Part shown: piece after piece, positions 47,167 to 57,694 of the stretch
Numbering within the stretch: position 1 is the first letter of the stretch
How the letters are laid out: each line of letters starts with the position of its first letter
NCBI GenBank assembly: GCA_036867785.1
Contig: CP145416.1
Location: forward strand, 558,001-622,000
Direction of reading: 5' to 3'
Source: Plasmodiophora brassicae
Taxonomy: Eukaryota; Endomyxa: Phytomyxea; Phytomyxea; Plasmodiophorida
Length of the DNA: 64,000 nt
The notes under the pieces: model-generated
Database searches by the model: none
What the model was told of the DNA's origin: nothing
What the model saw: only the letters and a program-made list of their open reading frames with translations
Position numbers and translations under genes: made by a program

Positions 47167-47189
47167 CACAGATCTGATTCAGATCTGTG
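47167..47189. promoter_or_regulatory. Perfect palindrome upstream of the Harbinger accessory gene
   Basis: cacagatctga-t-tcagatctgtg: two 11-bp arms around one base, 33 bp before the Myb-like ATG. Related cgtcacat/atgtgacg arms occur near the right end of the element. Could be a transposase or Myb-protein binding site; function inferred only from position and symmetry. Confidence 0.45.
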
Positions 47190-47221
47190 ACGATTCTGTT
47201 GTCTATTGATCGGTCGAGACG

Positions 47222-47882
47222 ATGATGGGGCTTGTCGACGCAAGCGTTCGTAATGGTCCTCCTAGTTCTGTTACCGATTCCTCTGGTTCTGGCGACGTTC
47301 GTCCTCCTTCAGCTGCTGCATCTGCCGTGTCAACGCCCGGGCGGCGTGGCAAAAGGGAAGGGGCGAAGAATTTTACTCCTACAGACGCGGCCGTTGGAGT
47401 CGACCAAGATGGTGAGACGTACTACCAGCGAATCGCCGCTGCATTCCACGAGCTTGTCCATGGATCTCCTGCTTATGTGTGCGACAGACGGTCAACAGCC
47501 AGATGTAGATGGCGACGGCGTCGATGGGGTTGCTGATCAGAATTCTGCTGGCATCCCGAACCTGGCGCTTGCCCAACGCCCCAGTATTGGCAAGAAGAAA
47601 GCTAAGAACATTAAGTTCGAGAAAGAACAAACGAACGAAGCACCTTTGGCAATGCTCGGCCAGTGGATGCAGCAGATGGCCAAGGCCCAGGAAGATCGCC
47701 TATCTGTCGCGCGCGAGAAAACACGCATCGCGCGCAACAAGTTTCTTACGTCGTTGTTCACGGAAGACGACCAAGAGCACTCCGAGTTCATTCGTCTCCA
47801 GCGTGAGCAAGCACTTCTGGAGGCGCGCCTTGAAGTGGCCAAGAAGCGAAACGAACTCGCTCAGTGGGAGGAACGCCATTAA
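47222..47882 (+). pseudogene. Harbinger accessory Myb/NAM-like DNA-binding protein, internally deleted
   Basis: Second gene of PIF/Harbinger elements, which helps the transposase bind DNA. The start ATG 47222 gives MMGLVDASVRNGPP, Ser-rich, then GRRGKREGAKNFTPT followed directly by DAAVGVDQDGETYYQRIAAA. In intact relatives about 20 residues of a Myb helix (LALARAW-type) stand between these two parts, so they are missing here. The second half, in another frame, has GKKKAKNIKFEKEQ and a charged coiled coil (MLGQWMQQMAKAQEDRLSVA to ELAQWEERH). A small intron near 47,450-47,500 could join the frames, but the typical SxxxLxxRW Myb core was not found. Most likely non-functional. Confidence 0.65.
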
Positions 47883-48015
47883 TACAGAACGATCGTTTTC
47901 ATTCGATGATAAATGCCAACTGTTTATTGGACTGCGCCCTGCTCCTTACCGTCGTCATCGTCGGCGCCGGGTCCGTCGGTGGTCACGTTCACCATGGTGC
48001 CTTTCCAGGTTCCAG

Positions 48016-48554
48016 CTAGATGCTGTCGTCGGCGCCGCCAAACGTTGACCATAAGTGTTCGACGGGGTCAGCCTTAAGCCGGGCATGCATAGGACGGTTG
48101 TGGATCCGCGCCATATTGACCAGCTTTGCATCCGCCGATAGCTCCTCGTCCTTGGCAGGAACAACGACGAACGGATGTTCAGGGACGTACTCGGACCCTT
48201 CAATGTATGTCGAGTCGATGCTATGCTTCCGTTCATAGTCAATGATCAAATTGTGCAGGATAACGCAGGTCTTGACAACGACACATAGCGTATCCCGATG
48301 CCAGAGCTTCATCGGGATTGTCAGGATATGGAAACGGTGCTGCAGAATCCCGAACGCGCGCTCGATATCCTTACGTTTCGCCTCCTGCTTCGTAGCGCTG
48401 CCACCTTTGGCCGGTGGTTGAGCATGTGCTCGCTGAGCAACAAGCCGGCCGTGACGACTTCACCAATATCATCATCACTGCTAGATGAGGACGTGTCTTC
48501 CGAGCCCTCGTCCGCTTGTCGCCTCCATACGCTGTCTCTATCGTTGCGCTCCAT
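48016..48554 (-). pseudogene. Harbinger DDE transposase remnant
   Basis: The N-terminal piece from ATG 48554 reads MERNDRDSVWRRQADEGSED, then an acidic Ser-rich stretch and VVTAGLLLSEHMLNHRP. In another frame it is followed by PPAKGGSATKQEAKRKDIER, AFGILQHRFHILTIPMKLWH and VVKTCVILHNLIIDYERKHS, the C-terminal end of the plant transposon/HARBI1 nuclease family, ending GGADDSI. The central part with the first two catalytic Asp residues is gone; only the region around and after the ERAFG/LHN blocks remains. An internal deletion of several hundred bases relative to a full-length transposase explains this. It should need a transposase from elsewhere to move. Confidence 0.8.
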
Positions 48555-48627
48555 CTGACGACTGGCGGCGGCTTTTCTCCGCGGTGGTGTGGGACCCCAA
48601 AATTCATTATTTTCCCGATCGTCACAT

Positions 48628-48670
48628 ACAGATGTGACGATAACGAAAATGCTCTGCGGTGGAGATGCTC
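48628..48670 (-). repeat. Right terminal inverted repeat of Harbinger element
   Basis: Read on the minus strand it starts GAGCATCTCCACCGCAGAGC and continues ATTTTCGTTATCGTC, mirroring the left end. Next to it, at 48620-48639, is an inverted pair cgtcacat/atgtgacg. Confidence 0.88.
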
Positions 48671-48734
48671 TTATCGTAACACCCACTCGAACGCGTCGGA
48701 TGCCATTTGTTTAGAATATGATAATGGTTTGACT

Positions 48735-51700
48735 TTATATTTCCTCGCCATGGTCTTCCTCCATATCGTTTTCGTCATCGATAACCCTTTTCGAACGCTT
48801 CGATGATGGTCGACGCGAAACCTGGTCGGCCTCGTCATCTTCGTGATCGGCACCGATATCTGGCTTACTGCCGCCATCTTTTACGGCCAAATGATCGGAC
48901 GCTGCTTCGCGGGCGTCTTGCATGGCAGCATCCTCGGCGAGATCGCCCGTCTGAAAATAGATATATCAACAAACAATTCTGTCGGACGAGATCGAGGGTG
49001 GCTTGCCGTTTCAACTGCAACCTTGCGCTTCTTCTTGCCTCTCTGTTTCCGCGTCTTCGTCTCATGATCCCCTTCCTCGGATTCTTCGCCATCGTCCGAC
49101 TGAAGGTTCGACTACGTTGGAATTGCATCGAGATATGCGAATCAGGTGGACCACGTTACCTCGCGCTTCCGGCTGCGCTGCTGCATGGCTTCCTGGATTC
49201 GGGCGAGCTTATCGCGATCTGCTTGCAATGCCTCCTCTATCTGAGGTGTATGACAAATCAAATCCTGCTCCATCAACGTCCAGACAAACGCACCTTCTTG
49301 CGCTCATCCTCTGCTCGTCGCTGCTCCAGTTCCATACGGCCTTCTTCATCAGCCCGCCGGGCCGCTTGCGATATCTCAGCAGCGCGACGTTCTTCCCGGG
49401 CTTTGGCTTCACTCTTTTCAGCGTACCTTGAACATGTATAAGAGAGAACGACGGACAGGGATGGGCAAGTGACCTACTCTAAGTGTCGTTTAGCAGTAGT
49501 ACATGACGACTGACAGAACAGGAAATGGCTAGACGACTTTTGACGGATAAGGTCTGAAAGACTAGGTAGTTAGATGGGGATGACATGAGCAGACAATGAA
49601 ATGTAACCATCTGCATTTCCACTGGTCGACAGGCTGCCGAAGATGCGCGCTGCATGCTCGATTTCGCCGACAGCCCGCCGTACATCATGCACGTTTCTCT
49701 GTGGTTTGGGCCTCTGCAGGACGCCAATTGCAAAGTCCTCGCACGATAAGGCCAAATTGTACCACGACATCATTGATGAGGGATTGCATCGAATGGCGCG
49801 TTGCAAACACCTCTTCGCCTCCAGCATGTCTCCTGTAGAGTTGGGTATCCTCAATCAACAGGCTAGTGTGGGCAATGCCTGCCTTACCTTTTAGGTAATA
49901 CGCCCTCGCCAAATACGTCATAATGTCGTTATCGGGAGTTTGCGGGTAGTGCTTTTTCAGACAGGTTTCGTACAATTTGGTGGCAACGTCGAAAGCACCT
50001 TCCGTCACTGAGAGATGTGCCAAGTTCACCCAGGCAGAAGAAATGAACACGGCAGCTTCACGAACGTCATTAAGAATAAGACGTGCTTTTTCGTTGTTAT
50101 CTCTGCTGGCAAGGTATACTGCGAGCCCATTAGAGGCGTACACGTTCTTGGGATCGCGAGACAAAGCCGAATAGTATAGCTTGCCGGCTTTGCGCAGAAG
50201 CGATTGAAACTGCTGGGGGATCTTCTTTAACTGTCCCGCCCGCATCAAGAACACACTCGCAAGCGAAATGCGACCATATGCGTCGTTCTTTGCAATGGTC
50301 AGAACCTGGACAGACTGGTGAGCCGCATGAAGATGAGCAGGACATACAAATACCTTAGTAAACTGGCGTTCCGCATCATGTAATTTGCCACTCGACGCGT
50401 ACAAACGGCCAAGTTCGATCAGCGCATCGATTTGCTCAGGGTTGCTCTCGAGCACAGCTGTCAGTTGCCGGATCGCTTCGTCGGTGTCAGCTCGTTTCAA
50501 AGCGTTCCTAGCCAATCGAATTCGGCACTCATGATAAGCGGGCACAGTGTCCAATATCTTGCTGTAGATGTCAGCAGCTTCTTTAAGTTGCCCACGCTTT
50601 TCATGCAGTAGAGCTTCATTGAACGCGATAGTCGGTACAGGAAGTGCAGAATTGGCATACACGGATGACGCGGCAGCAGAACTCTTTGATAGCCATGTGG
50701 CCGCCTTTCACATGGTTTAAGTTTGCAAAGGAGGTTCGCATCCGAACGACAATTCTACCTCGTCGTACAATCCCAGGTCCAGGCACAGAACTCCAATGTT
50801 GTTCAGAAGCTGAAACGAGACAGAAGAAGATCGCTTCTCAAACTGTGTTGCTGCTCTCGAAAGAAGATCCTTCGCTGCTGCACGATCTGGATCGGGACCA
50901 TGAAGCAGCACTTGCGCAAGTTCAACAAGAACGCAGGTGTTCCGAGGCATGAGTTCATTGGCCCTGTATAACGTCAGCATCTTCGTAGCAACGCGCATCA
51001 ACAGCGGCGTTTGTTTCCGTCCCACCGTTTCAAAAGAGTAGTCGCCTTTCCTGCTTCACCAAGGCGTGCATATACGATACCCAGAAGCCGCACACAGTCG
51101 AAATCGTCGGGATGCTTTTCCCGAATTGTTTCAAGAGCTTTACTTGCGCTTGAAAAATCCCCATCCCGAATGTGCATTTGCGAGAGGCCCATTAATGCGA
51201 ACATGTTCGACGGGCTTATCTCACAGGATGCCGCGTAATGAGCACGAGCCTTCACAGTTTGTTGAGACAAGAAATGAGGATTCGACACATCATGTCTACC
51301 TTGGCAAACTCGGATTGTACGTGATAGCTTCGCGCTATCAGATAGTGGTTGTACGACTTCAACGGCTCTGATGTCGTGTTCCGAAGTGAACGATTCGCAA
51401 GCGAAACGACGTTGGCATGGTCGCCTTGATAAAACAAATGGTCGGCAATCATGCTAAGAGCAAGAGCGCAATTCGAATCTATGCTGTACGCTCGCTCCAA
51501 GTATTGAATGCTTGTGTGCAAGGAATCAGTCGAGCTGTGCAGAGCGTTACGATGGGAGCGCGCGAATCAAGCCTCTGATATGACGCACCTATTCGCTTCG
51601 AGCACGGCAAGCCCAACAAGAGCATCGACATTGTACGCATCCAGGTGCAGTACGCGCTGAAATGCCAATCGTGACAGACGATAGTCGCCCATGAAGAAAG

Positions 51701-52543
51701 CACATATAGCGATGCCAAGCCGCACGTAAGAGGGACATTCCGGGTTGGCCTTCAAAGCCATGCAGTAACTAGCCAGGCCTGCCTTGTAGTCCTTCTTGTA
51801 GAAATTGACACATCCCTTTCCGAGTAGAGCAGCGATACTACCTGTGAACACCGGTAAACATACGGTACCGCTGCTAAGGATAGAGCGGCGCATACTCGGG
51901 AACCGATTGACAGGGAACTTTTCGATGATCGAGTTGAACAGCAATTCTGCTTTGTGCAGATCCCCCGTAGCGAGGTACATGAGACTTTTTCCAAGCCATT
52001 GCTTAGATTCATGGATATCGATCGCATCCGCTTTCTTGAAACATTGAGTCGCCAGCTCGATGCACTGCAGACTTCGGTGAGTGGTCGTGGACACAGCGAT
52101 CCGCTACAGCCGACCTTATCATGCTTGTACTTGTCAATTTGCTTCAACGCGGAGCGCGTGTGGTATACACCAAGTGCACTAAGAATGCCAATCCGCTCCG
52201 ATTTGAACGCCTTATAGTGCTGTTCAATTTCTGCACGTGTGATGAGCTGCTTGCCTTCACATTTCGTCATCCGGCAACGCTACCGTCTCGAGTGCCCTCC
52301 TCCAGCAGCGTAACGAACTGCGTCTCCATGCCGCGTTTGTAGTATTCCACCTGGTCGAAGGCAGCTTAGACCGACCAGCACGACGCAGACGACCACGCGT
52401 CCTACAGCTAATTGCAACCACAGCCCGAGAGGAGCGGCTTCGGCACGCAGCACATCGACGACGGCGATGACGTCGTCGGGCAGCTGGTCGAGCGGCAGGC
52501 GAACGCCATCGCCCGTCCCGTAGATGGGCACGAACAACGACAT
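48735..52543 (-). CDS. CTR9: PAF1 complex subunit CTR9 (TPR protein)
   Basis: Scaffold of the PAF1 transcription elongation complex that travels with RNA polymerase II and supports histone modification. The start at 52543 gives MSLFVPIYGTGDGVRLPLDQ, matching the human [20 protein letters not shown] start. Tetratricopeptide repeats follow through about 15 units: FKKADAIDIHESKQWLGKSL, YKKDYKAGLASYCMALKANP, RLAFQRVLHLDAYNVDALVG, LAVLEANR, KLYYSALSRDPKNVYASNGL, NDVREAAVFISSAWVNLAHL and MTYLARAYYLKGK. The C-terminus is a charged coiled coil (EAKAREERRAAEISQAARRA) and a Lys/Glu/Asp-rich tail ending EEDHGEEI, as in other CTR9 proteins. At least ten short introns. Its stop lies 62 bp from the Harbinger target site, so the insertion is in the 3' flank. 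An alternative start at 52552 adds three residues. Confidence 0.92.
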
Positions 52544-53988
52544 GCTACGCACAGACCCGACTCCGCAGCCACTGTGGCACGCTGGCAGCGTCTGCGACGG
52601 CTCAGATTCTGCGGTGCGCGTTCTTGACCAGCCACGCGACAGTCACTGCAGCCATTAGTGCCTTTTGTTATCAGCCGAAGAACCATCATTCCGAAAACGT
52701 CTTTCCAACGAGATCGCATTCGCTGTAGACCCAGTATTGCCAACAATCGATGCTGTCGATCAGCGGAACGACGCAATTTGGCGGACACTGTGTGGTATTC
52801 GCGAAACAAGTGGCGGACATGTTGAGATGGTCATCTAGGGGACAGGTTGGTCAGGACGCCATGTCGTCGTACGCGTCTGGACTGACGTTGTCAGCACGGC
52901 ATCTGCTTTTGCAATAACCCTGCGCGCGGGCGCCAGACTGTACGTAGCCGGTCGGATTGTCACGTCGCGCCCGAGTTCAACGACGTCGTCAGGTGCGATG
53001 CGTGGTCTGCCAGATGCAATTCCATACAGAATGTATTCACTTGTGCGTACCACTCGTTTGGTGTGCCGCGAATCTCACTGACTCGTGCCGAAGGGAATCG
53101 CCAACAGTAGCTCCGACTGGGTGGTCCTGCAGCCTTTGCCGTCCCGACAACACTGGAAGCACCATCTCAATCCAAGACGATGGACGTGTTCGAGTTCGCA
53201 TCCCCAGAAATCTAATTGAAGGACGTCATCAGCCAGGGTCGTCGCCCGATCGTGATGCTGGCCTGGGGCCTCATCGTGTCTGTATCAAGTCAACAACGAC
53301 GCTCAACGAGCCGGGTATTGATCCTGCTGGTGATCCCGATGTCAGTCGCACGAACGCACGCGTCGACAGGTGCATCTCGGCGCATGCCGGTGTGGGGAGC
53401 ATCGACGGGTCTGCGTCGTGTACTCGCGGCACACTCCCTGCCCGACTGCGAATTGCCGACTCGTCGCCTGGCAGCGCTTGGCAGGATGGCGGGCACGGCG
53501 ACGTCCTGTTAACCTGCCCGGACGGGTGCCAGCCGTTCCTGGCGTTCCGCGTCAACTGTCATCATATCCTGGAGCTGGCGCTGACACCAAGCCGGAAACC
53601 AGTTGTGCGATACCAGTTCCCGAATCTAGTCAGCGTGATGAGGTCGGACAGAGCCTTGCCTGGTCTAACCTGCCGTCGACAGATCATCGCCATGCCACCG
53701 GCGGAACCTGACCACCTGACCTGGACGAAGTACGCGTTCTCGTTCGACGTGGACTCGTCATCCGACGCCCCGCTGGCGCGCCTCACGCACGTGCTTCGTC
53801 GCGTCTGGGACTGCCAGGACCGCATCGTCGACGTATCGACTCTGCCTTCATTGCACGACGCCCAGGTCGCCGACGACCGCACCCTGCTCCAATCGTACAT
53901 CGTCGCCCTGCGTGACAAACCTGAATTCAAGCAGTACTGCCACCTCGTTCGCCGTCTTCTGCGCGGCCAGGAATCGTGTGCGCAGTAA
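52542..53988 (+). CDS. PHD-finger protein
   Basis: Probable chromatin reader. Joining exons gives a start at 52542 (MLRTDPTPQPLWHAGSVCDG), a 45-nt intron, then CLLLSAEEPSFRKRLSNEIA and a full C4HC3 PHD finger: CFCNNPARGRQT, VRCVVCQMQFHTECIHL and, after an intron with donor gtgcgt, APTGWSCSLCRPD. PHD fingers usually bind the histone H3 tail. The remaining 250 residues are not recognised: a Ser/Asp-rich linker, then LTCPDGCQPFLAFRVNCHHI, HLTWTKYAFSFDVDSSSDAP, ending RRLLRGQESCAQ. Introns inside the PHD were placed because they restore all eight ligands with no stop. The start codon overlaps that of CTR9 on the other strand (see findings). The 5' exon is the least certain part. Confidence 0.72.
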
Positions 53989-54219
53989 AGGCAACGTTCC
54001 CTTGCCGACGACGAATTCGTCGGGCGCTGCCGCCTCGAAGGGCTCAATTTAGGGCGCATGGCGTAACCACACGTGGCCGTGCGGCGGCGTGTCCACTTCC
54101 GGTCGTAGGGGCTGGGGCACATCGCCACGTCGCTGCTAGAGGACAGCCAAGTGCCCTGCGACGACGCAGGGCATCGCTCATTGTCCATTGCCGACCATGA
54201 TCGACGGCAGGCGACAGGC

Positions 54220-55706
54220 ATGGCGCATCGCATGGCGATCCTATGGTTCTATTGGAACCTCGGGTTCAACTTCAACGTCGTCATCCTACCGACCAAGATC
54301 ATACTCGTCGACGATCTCGCCGTGGAGCCATCCGCCTTGGCAATGATCCTGGCCATCACTGGCTTGCCGTGGGCGGTCAGGCCCATCTGCGCTCTGGATC
54401 GGGCCGTTTCTGATCCGTGTCACAGATCAAGCCAGTGTATGGCTTCATCAGTGATCGGTTCGCGATGTTCGGGCGGCATCGTCTGCCGTATATTTTCATT
54501 GGCATGACTTCGAATGTCCTATCGCTGATGGCTGTATCGTTGTTTACGCCCACGCAAGGCCTACTGCTGATCTCGTTGCTGCTGTTTCTGTCTTCACTGA
54601 CGCTTGCGTTCGCCGGTGTCGCTGTGGACTGCGTCCTTGTAGAAACAATACAGCAGTTAGGCGAAACTCCAGGCGAAATCCTGATGTCGAACACTTGTAG
54701 GGCTGTGCATCAGTGCTTACAGAAACTGTACTTACGAGGTTGCCACTTACAGGGATCACATTCTCAGGAGGATCACTGCTAGCGTCTGGTTTCTCGTGCG
54801 TTGCGTTTGACACGCTTGGGATTCCCGCACGTTCGATGTTTCTGATCGCGGCGGCGACGTCAATGCTGACGCTGCTCGTCTCGATGTTCCTTCATGAGTC
54901 CGTTCGCTTAACGGCCATCCCTTCGCTGGCAGAGCAAATGCGTCAGCTGGTCAGAGTTTGGAAGCTTCCTGACATCTGGAAGACGACGAGCATAGTACTG
55001 TTGTTCTCCTGTAGCCCTTCATGTGGCGATGCAGTATTCGTCTTTATGAGGTCAGTTGCCGAACGTGACGACCAACGCTCTGACTGATGGTACACTTTGT
55101 AGGCATCGATTGAATTTCTCGATGGACTTCTTGGGAGTCCTCAGCACCGTTGGCGTCCTTGGCGCTTTTATTGCGGCGTTCGTCTTTCGCCGCTTCTTGT
55201 TGGACACTTCGTTCCGCAAGCTCCTGCTTGGGCTCATCCTAACCGCCTTTTGTCTGGGCACATCTACGTTGCTTCTCATCACCCGCGTCAACCACAAATT
55301 AGGGATTCCCGACAAGGCGTTCATGTTCAGCGAGACGATCGCGCAGAATGTCTGTACGAGCATCGCGCTTATGCCCATCGTCAACATCGCCGCGAAGTTC
55401 GCTCCTAAAGGCGGGGAAGGGCTACTCTATTCGTCGATAATGTGCCTGTCGAATCTCAGCGAAGTTCTCAGCCAGGCTTTAGGCGGGTGGCTTACACACG
55501 TCCTGCACGTGTCTACCACCAACTTCACGAACCTGTGGCTCCTCGTATTGCTGTGCAACCTGACAACGCTTATCCCGCTCGGCTTCCTGGCATTTGTACC
55601 TAAGCAGCTGGGCAAGCTTGTCAAACCTGAGGGAACCGACCTATTCCCACATCGCAAACTCTACGAAGAATCGGAAGGCTCCACTGAATCGACCCCCATT
55701 GTTTAA
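54220..55706 (+). CDS. BT1-family (folate/biopterin) transporter
   Basis: Twelve-helix carrier of the BT1 branch of the major facilitator superfamily, known from trypanosomatids, plants and apicomplexans as folate or pteridine transporters. The start at 54220 gives MAHRMAILWFYWNLGFNFNV; an in-frame Met at 54151 is possible. The signature GLPWA|IKPVYGFISDRFAMFG spans a 50-nt intron. Helices follow: YIFIGMTSNVLSLMAVSLF, LLLISLLLFLSSLTLAFAGV, ITFSGGSLLASGF, FLIAAATSMLTLLVSMF, MDFLGVLSTVGVLGAFIAAF, LLLGLILTAFCLGTSTLLL, NLWLLVLLCNLTTLIPLGFL. The C-terminal tail is short and charged. At least four introns. Substrate cannot be told from sequence alone. Confidence 0.85.
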
Positions 55707-55807
55707 GTGTGCATAGCTTCACCGAACCATCCCCTATTGTTTAAGTGCAAGACAACTGTATTAAATGTTTATTCGTTGACACCGAACGCCACTGTTTGCC
55801 AGACGCT

Positions 55808-56472
55808 TCACGAGCTGTACCCGTACTCGTCGTAGTATTGGTCCTGAAACGACCTCTGCGTGTACCCAGCTGGCGCGCATCCTGGGGAGCCTGTTCCATG
55901 GTCAGGAATGCGCCGGACGTGCCCTACAGACCGCGATGCGATTTACATAGGTCCGACGGGCAGTACGGCGGGGTGTTGTGGCTGTTCCCAAACAGTTTAG
56001 AGCACGGTACACGTCACCGTCCCTGACGATTCGAACCAGTTGTCGTGGCACCACTCCGTCGTCGCGATCGGGCTGATTGTGAAACAGTCTTCGGACGAAT
56101 GCGATAGTTCGGTGACAGACTTCTGCTCGTAGCCGTGCGGGGCACATCCCTATCAAGCTGATCAGCTGGCGTACAATGGGTTGCGATCAGTGCTGTCGTG
56201 TGCCTTCGAGCAGAAATCCGACGGGCAGAAGACGCGCTCGGGGTTGTGGCTGTGTATACAGCTGAATCAGGCGATGACCAGTTCGTTATGCGGGCGTGGG
56301 TTTACCAATTGTCGATGCACCACTTCTTCGACGCTGTCGGGTCCACGGGGAAGCAGCCATCGTGCGATTCGTAGGCGTCGTCACTGTTGTCCGAGTACTC
56401 GCTGGCGAGAGCGCCCGTGCAGGCCATCGCCATGACCGCAACCAGCAGCGCTGTCATCTGGACCTTCATCAT
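55808..56472 (-). CDS. Small secreted cysteine-rich protein with two tandem modules
   Basis: Five exons give an exact 156-residue frame: 56472-56306, 56261-56204, 56149-56037, 55981-55932 and 55890-55808 (introns 44, 54, 55 and 41 nt). It starts MMKVQMTALLVAVMAMACTG, a signal peptide, then an acidic spacer. Two copies of one module follow: CFPVDPTASKKWCIDNC ... FCPSDFCSK ... GCAPHGYEQKS, and CFTISPIATTEWCHDNC ... YCPSDLCKS ... GCAPAGYTQRS. Each module has two introns at the same places (after the bases AACTG of WCxDNC, and after CPSDxC). The second intron of module 1 must use a GC donor (aag|gcacac); with a plain GT donor the protein would end after module 1. The C-terminus is Tyr/Asp-rich (FQDQYYDEYGYSS). 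No known family recognised. Secreted, Cys-rich and small: an effector or wall-associated peptide is possible. Confidence 0.65.
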
Positions 56473-56753
56473 CTCACGCCGTCAAGCCGTGTGTCAGCGC
56501 GCCTCCAGCCAACCCCAAATAACGTTTGAATGGAATCCTGCTGGCGTGGTCGCGCCTGCTGTTCCCGGATTCCTCTCTTTCGGCTTCCCCACTGCTGAAT
56601 CGTTGCTCAACTGTGTAACGGTATGCCAGGCAGAATATCTGAGAACACAGCCCGCGTCAAGGTCACTGACTGGCCGGGACCACTTTAATAGAACCATGAG
56701 GAACGCTCTGCATGGAAATGCCGAACTCAGATCCAGATGTTCCGGCAGCACTG

Positions 56754-57694
56754 TCAAACTCGTTCCACCTTCGACACAGCTGTGGACATCTGGCCAAGGC
56801 GAGTCTTCACAGGGCTGGGGCTTGCAGACGTGGCATTCGAGAATCCTTTCGATTTCGTCGCTTCACGCTGGTGGGTTCGCCACCAGACTAGGGCGGCAAG
56901 CACGATAGCGACGGTCTTGTCGACGATGTAGACGCAGAAGATGGCGACCGGACTGGTGCCGAAGTACGCGCAGAGGCTCGACACGAAGACGGCCACATTC
57001 GTCACCGTGTAGGCAAGCAGCATCACCCACAACCCTCGCATGTTCTTGCGCGCGTCTTCGCTGGCGTTCGACCAGTACTTCCAGACAGTGTAGTACCCGA
57101 GGCTCAGCATGAACACAAAGATGATGTATGTGGGGAGGACGACGGCCAGAAGCGGGGCGCCGTACGTGCCGCCGCACGAAAACCCTGTGCTCGACACGTG
57201 GCTGTTCGTCAGAGCGTTTCCAATGACCAAGATCTGAACCACTAGAATCAGCCATCGGGTGTTTCGCGGTTAACGCAAGTAACGCTTACAGCAAAGCAAG
57301 CATTCTGCACATTGAAGACCCACTTGAGGATGCGATAGAATCGAACGTTGGACTGGTAGAAGATAGCAGTCCGGAAGTGGTACAGGCTGAAGTCTGCCAT
57401 CTGTCGGCCGTCAGAATACGCGGCGATAGCAGGTGGCTGAGCATCGCGTACCGAAAAGATGGTTTCGTGGAAGAAGAAGGCGCACGCGCGTGGGTCGATG
57501 ACGACAATGACCTGGAGGATGAGGGAGAGGACGGCGGCGGCGAGGTTCAGTGCCGACAGGAACTTCCCGAATTGCGGGCCACTCGTGTGCGAGTACTTCA
57601 TAATGCTGTACACAATCAGCGGGACAAGGATGACCGCGACCTGGACGTTTGCCCACACGTCGAGCCACACCGGCCCGTCGATAGCCTCACCCAT
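56754..57694 (-). CDS. Multi-pass membrane protein of unknown family
   Basis: The start at 57694 gives MGEAIDGPVWLDVWANVQVA. About six or seven hydrophobic helices: VAVILVPLIVYSIMKY, ALNLAAAVLSLILQVIVVI, a mid-protein segment FSLYHFRTAIFYQSN, then after an intron at about 57,240-57,290: LLAVVLPTYIIFVFMLSLGY, LWVMLLAYTVTNVAVFVSSL, VAIFCVYIVDKTVAIVLAAL. The tail is Ser/Thr/Lys-rich and cytosolic by the positive-inside rule. The organisation recalls seven-helix receptors, but no signature motif was recognised. The first helix lies close to the start, so there is no cleaved signal peptide. Intron position approximate. Confidence 0.6.

Larger units (their letters stand above)
47030..48673. mobile_element. 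PIF/Harbinger DNA transposon with TIRs and TTA target duplication
   Basis: The element body is 47033-48670 (1,638 bp), flanked on both sides by TTA (47030-47032 and 48671-48673), the 3-bp TWA target duplication typical of PIF/Harbinger. Ends are inverted: GAGCATCTCCACCGC at the left and its exact complement at the right, and the similarity continues imperfectly for about 42 bp (…TTATCGTC). The GAGCATCTCCA end is also common in plant PIF/Tourist elements. Inside are two convergent damaged genes, a Myb/NAM-like protein (+) and a DDE transposase (-), the two-gene layout of this superfamily. It lies between PGAP1 and CTR9, ending about 60 bp from the CTR9 stop. The clean ends suggest a young insertion; the genes are internally deleted, so it is likely non-autonomous. 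Confidence 0.9.

Noticed and set aside
46924-47169. Minus frame starting MPEVTNSLNLAGNDK
   Set aside because: Crosses the Harbinger boundary at 47033 and matches nothing.
47232-47882. Signal-peptide-like start MSTQAFVMVLLVLLPIPLVL in the Harbinger region
   Set aside because: Out of frame with the GAKNFTPT and VGVDQDGETYY family blocks; the hydrophobic run is a by-product of the other frame.
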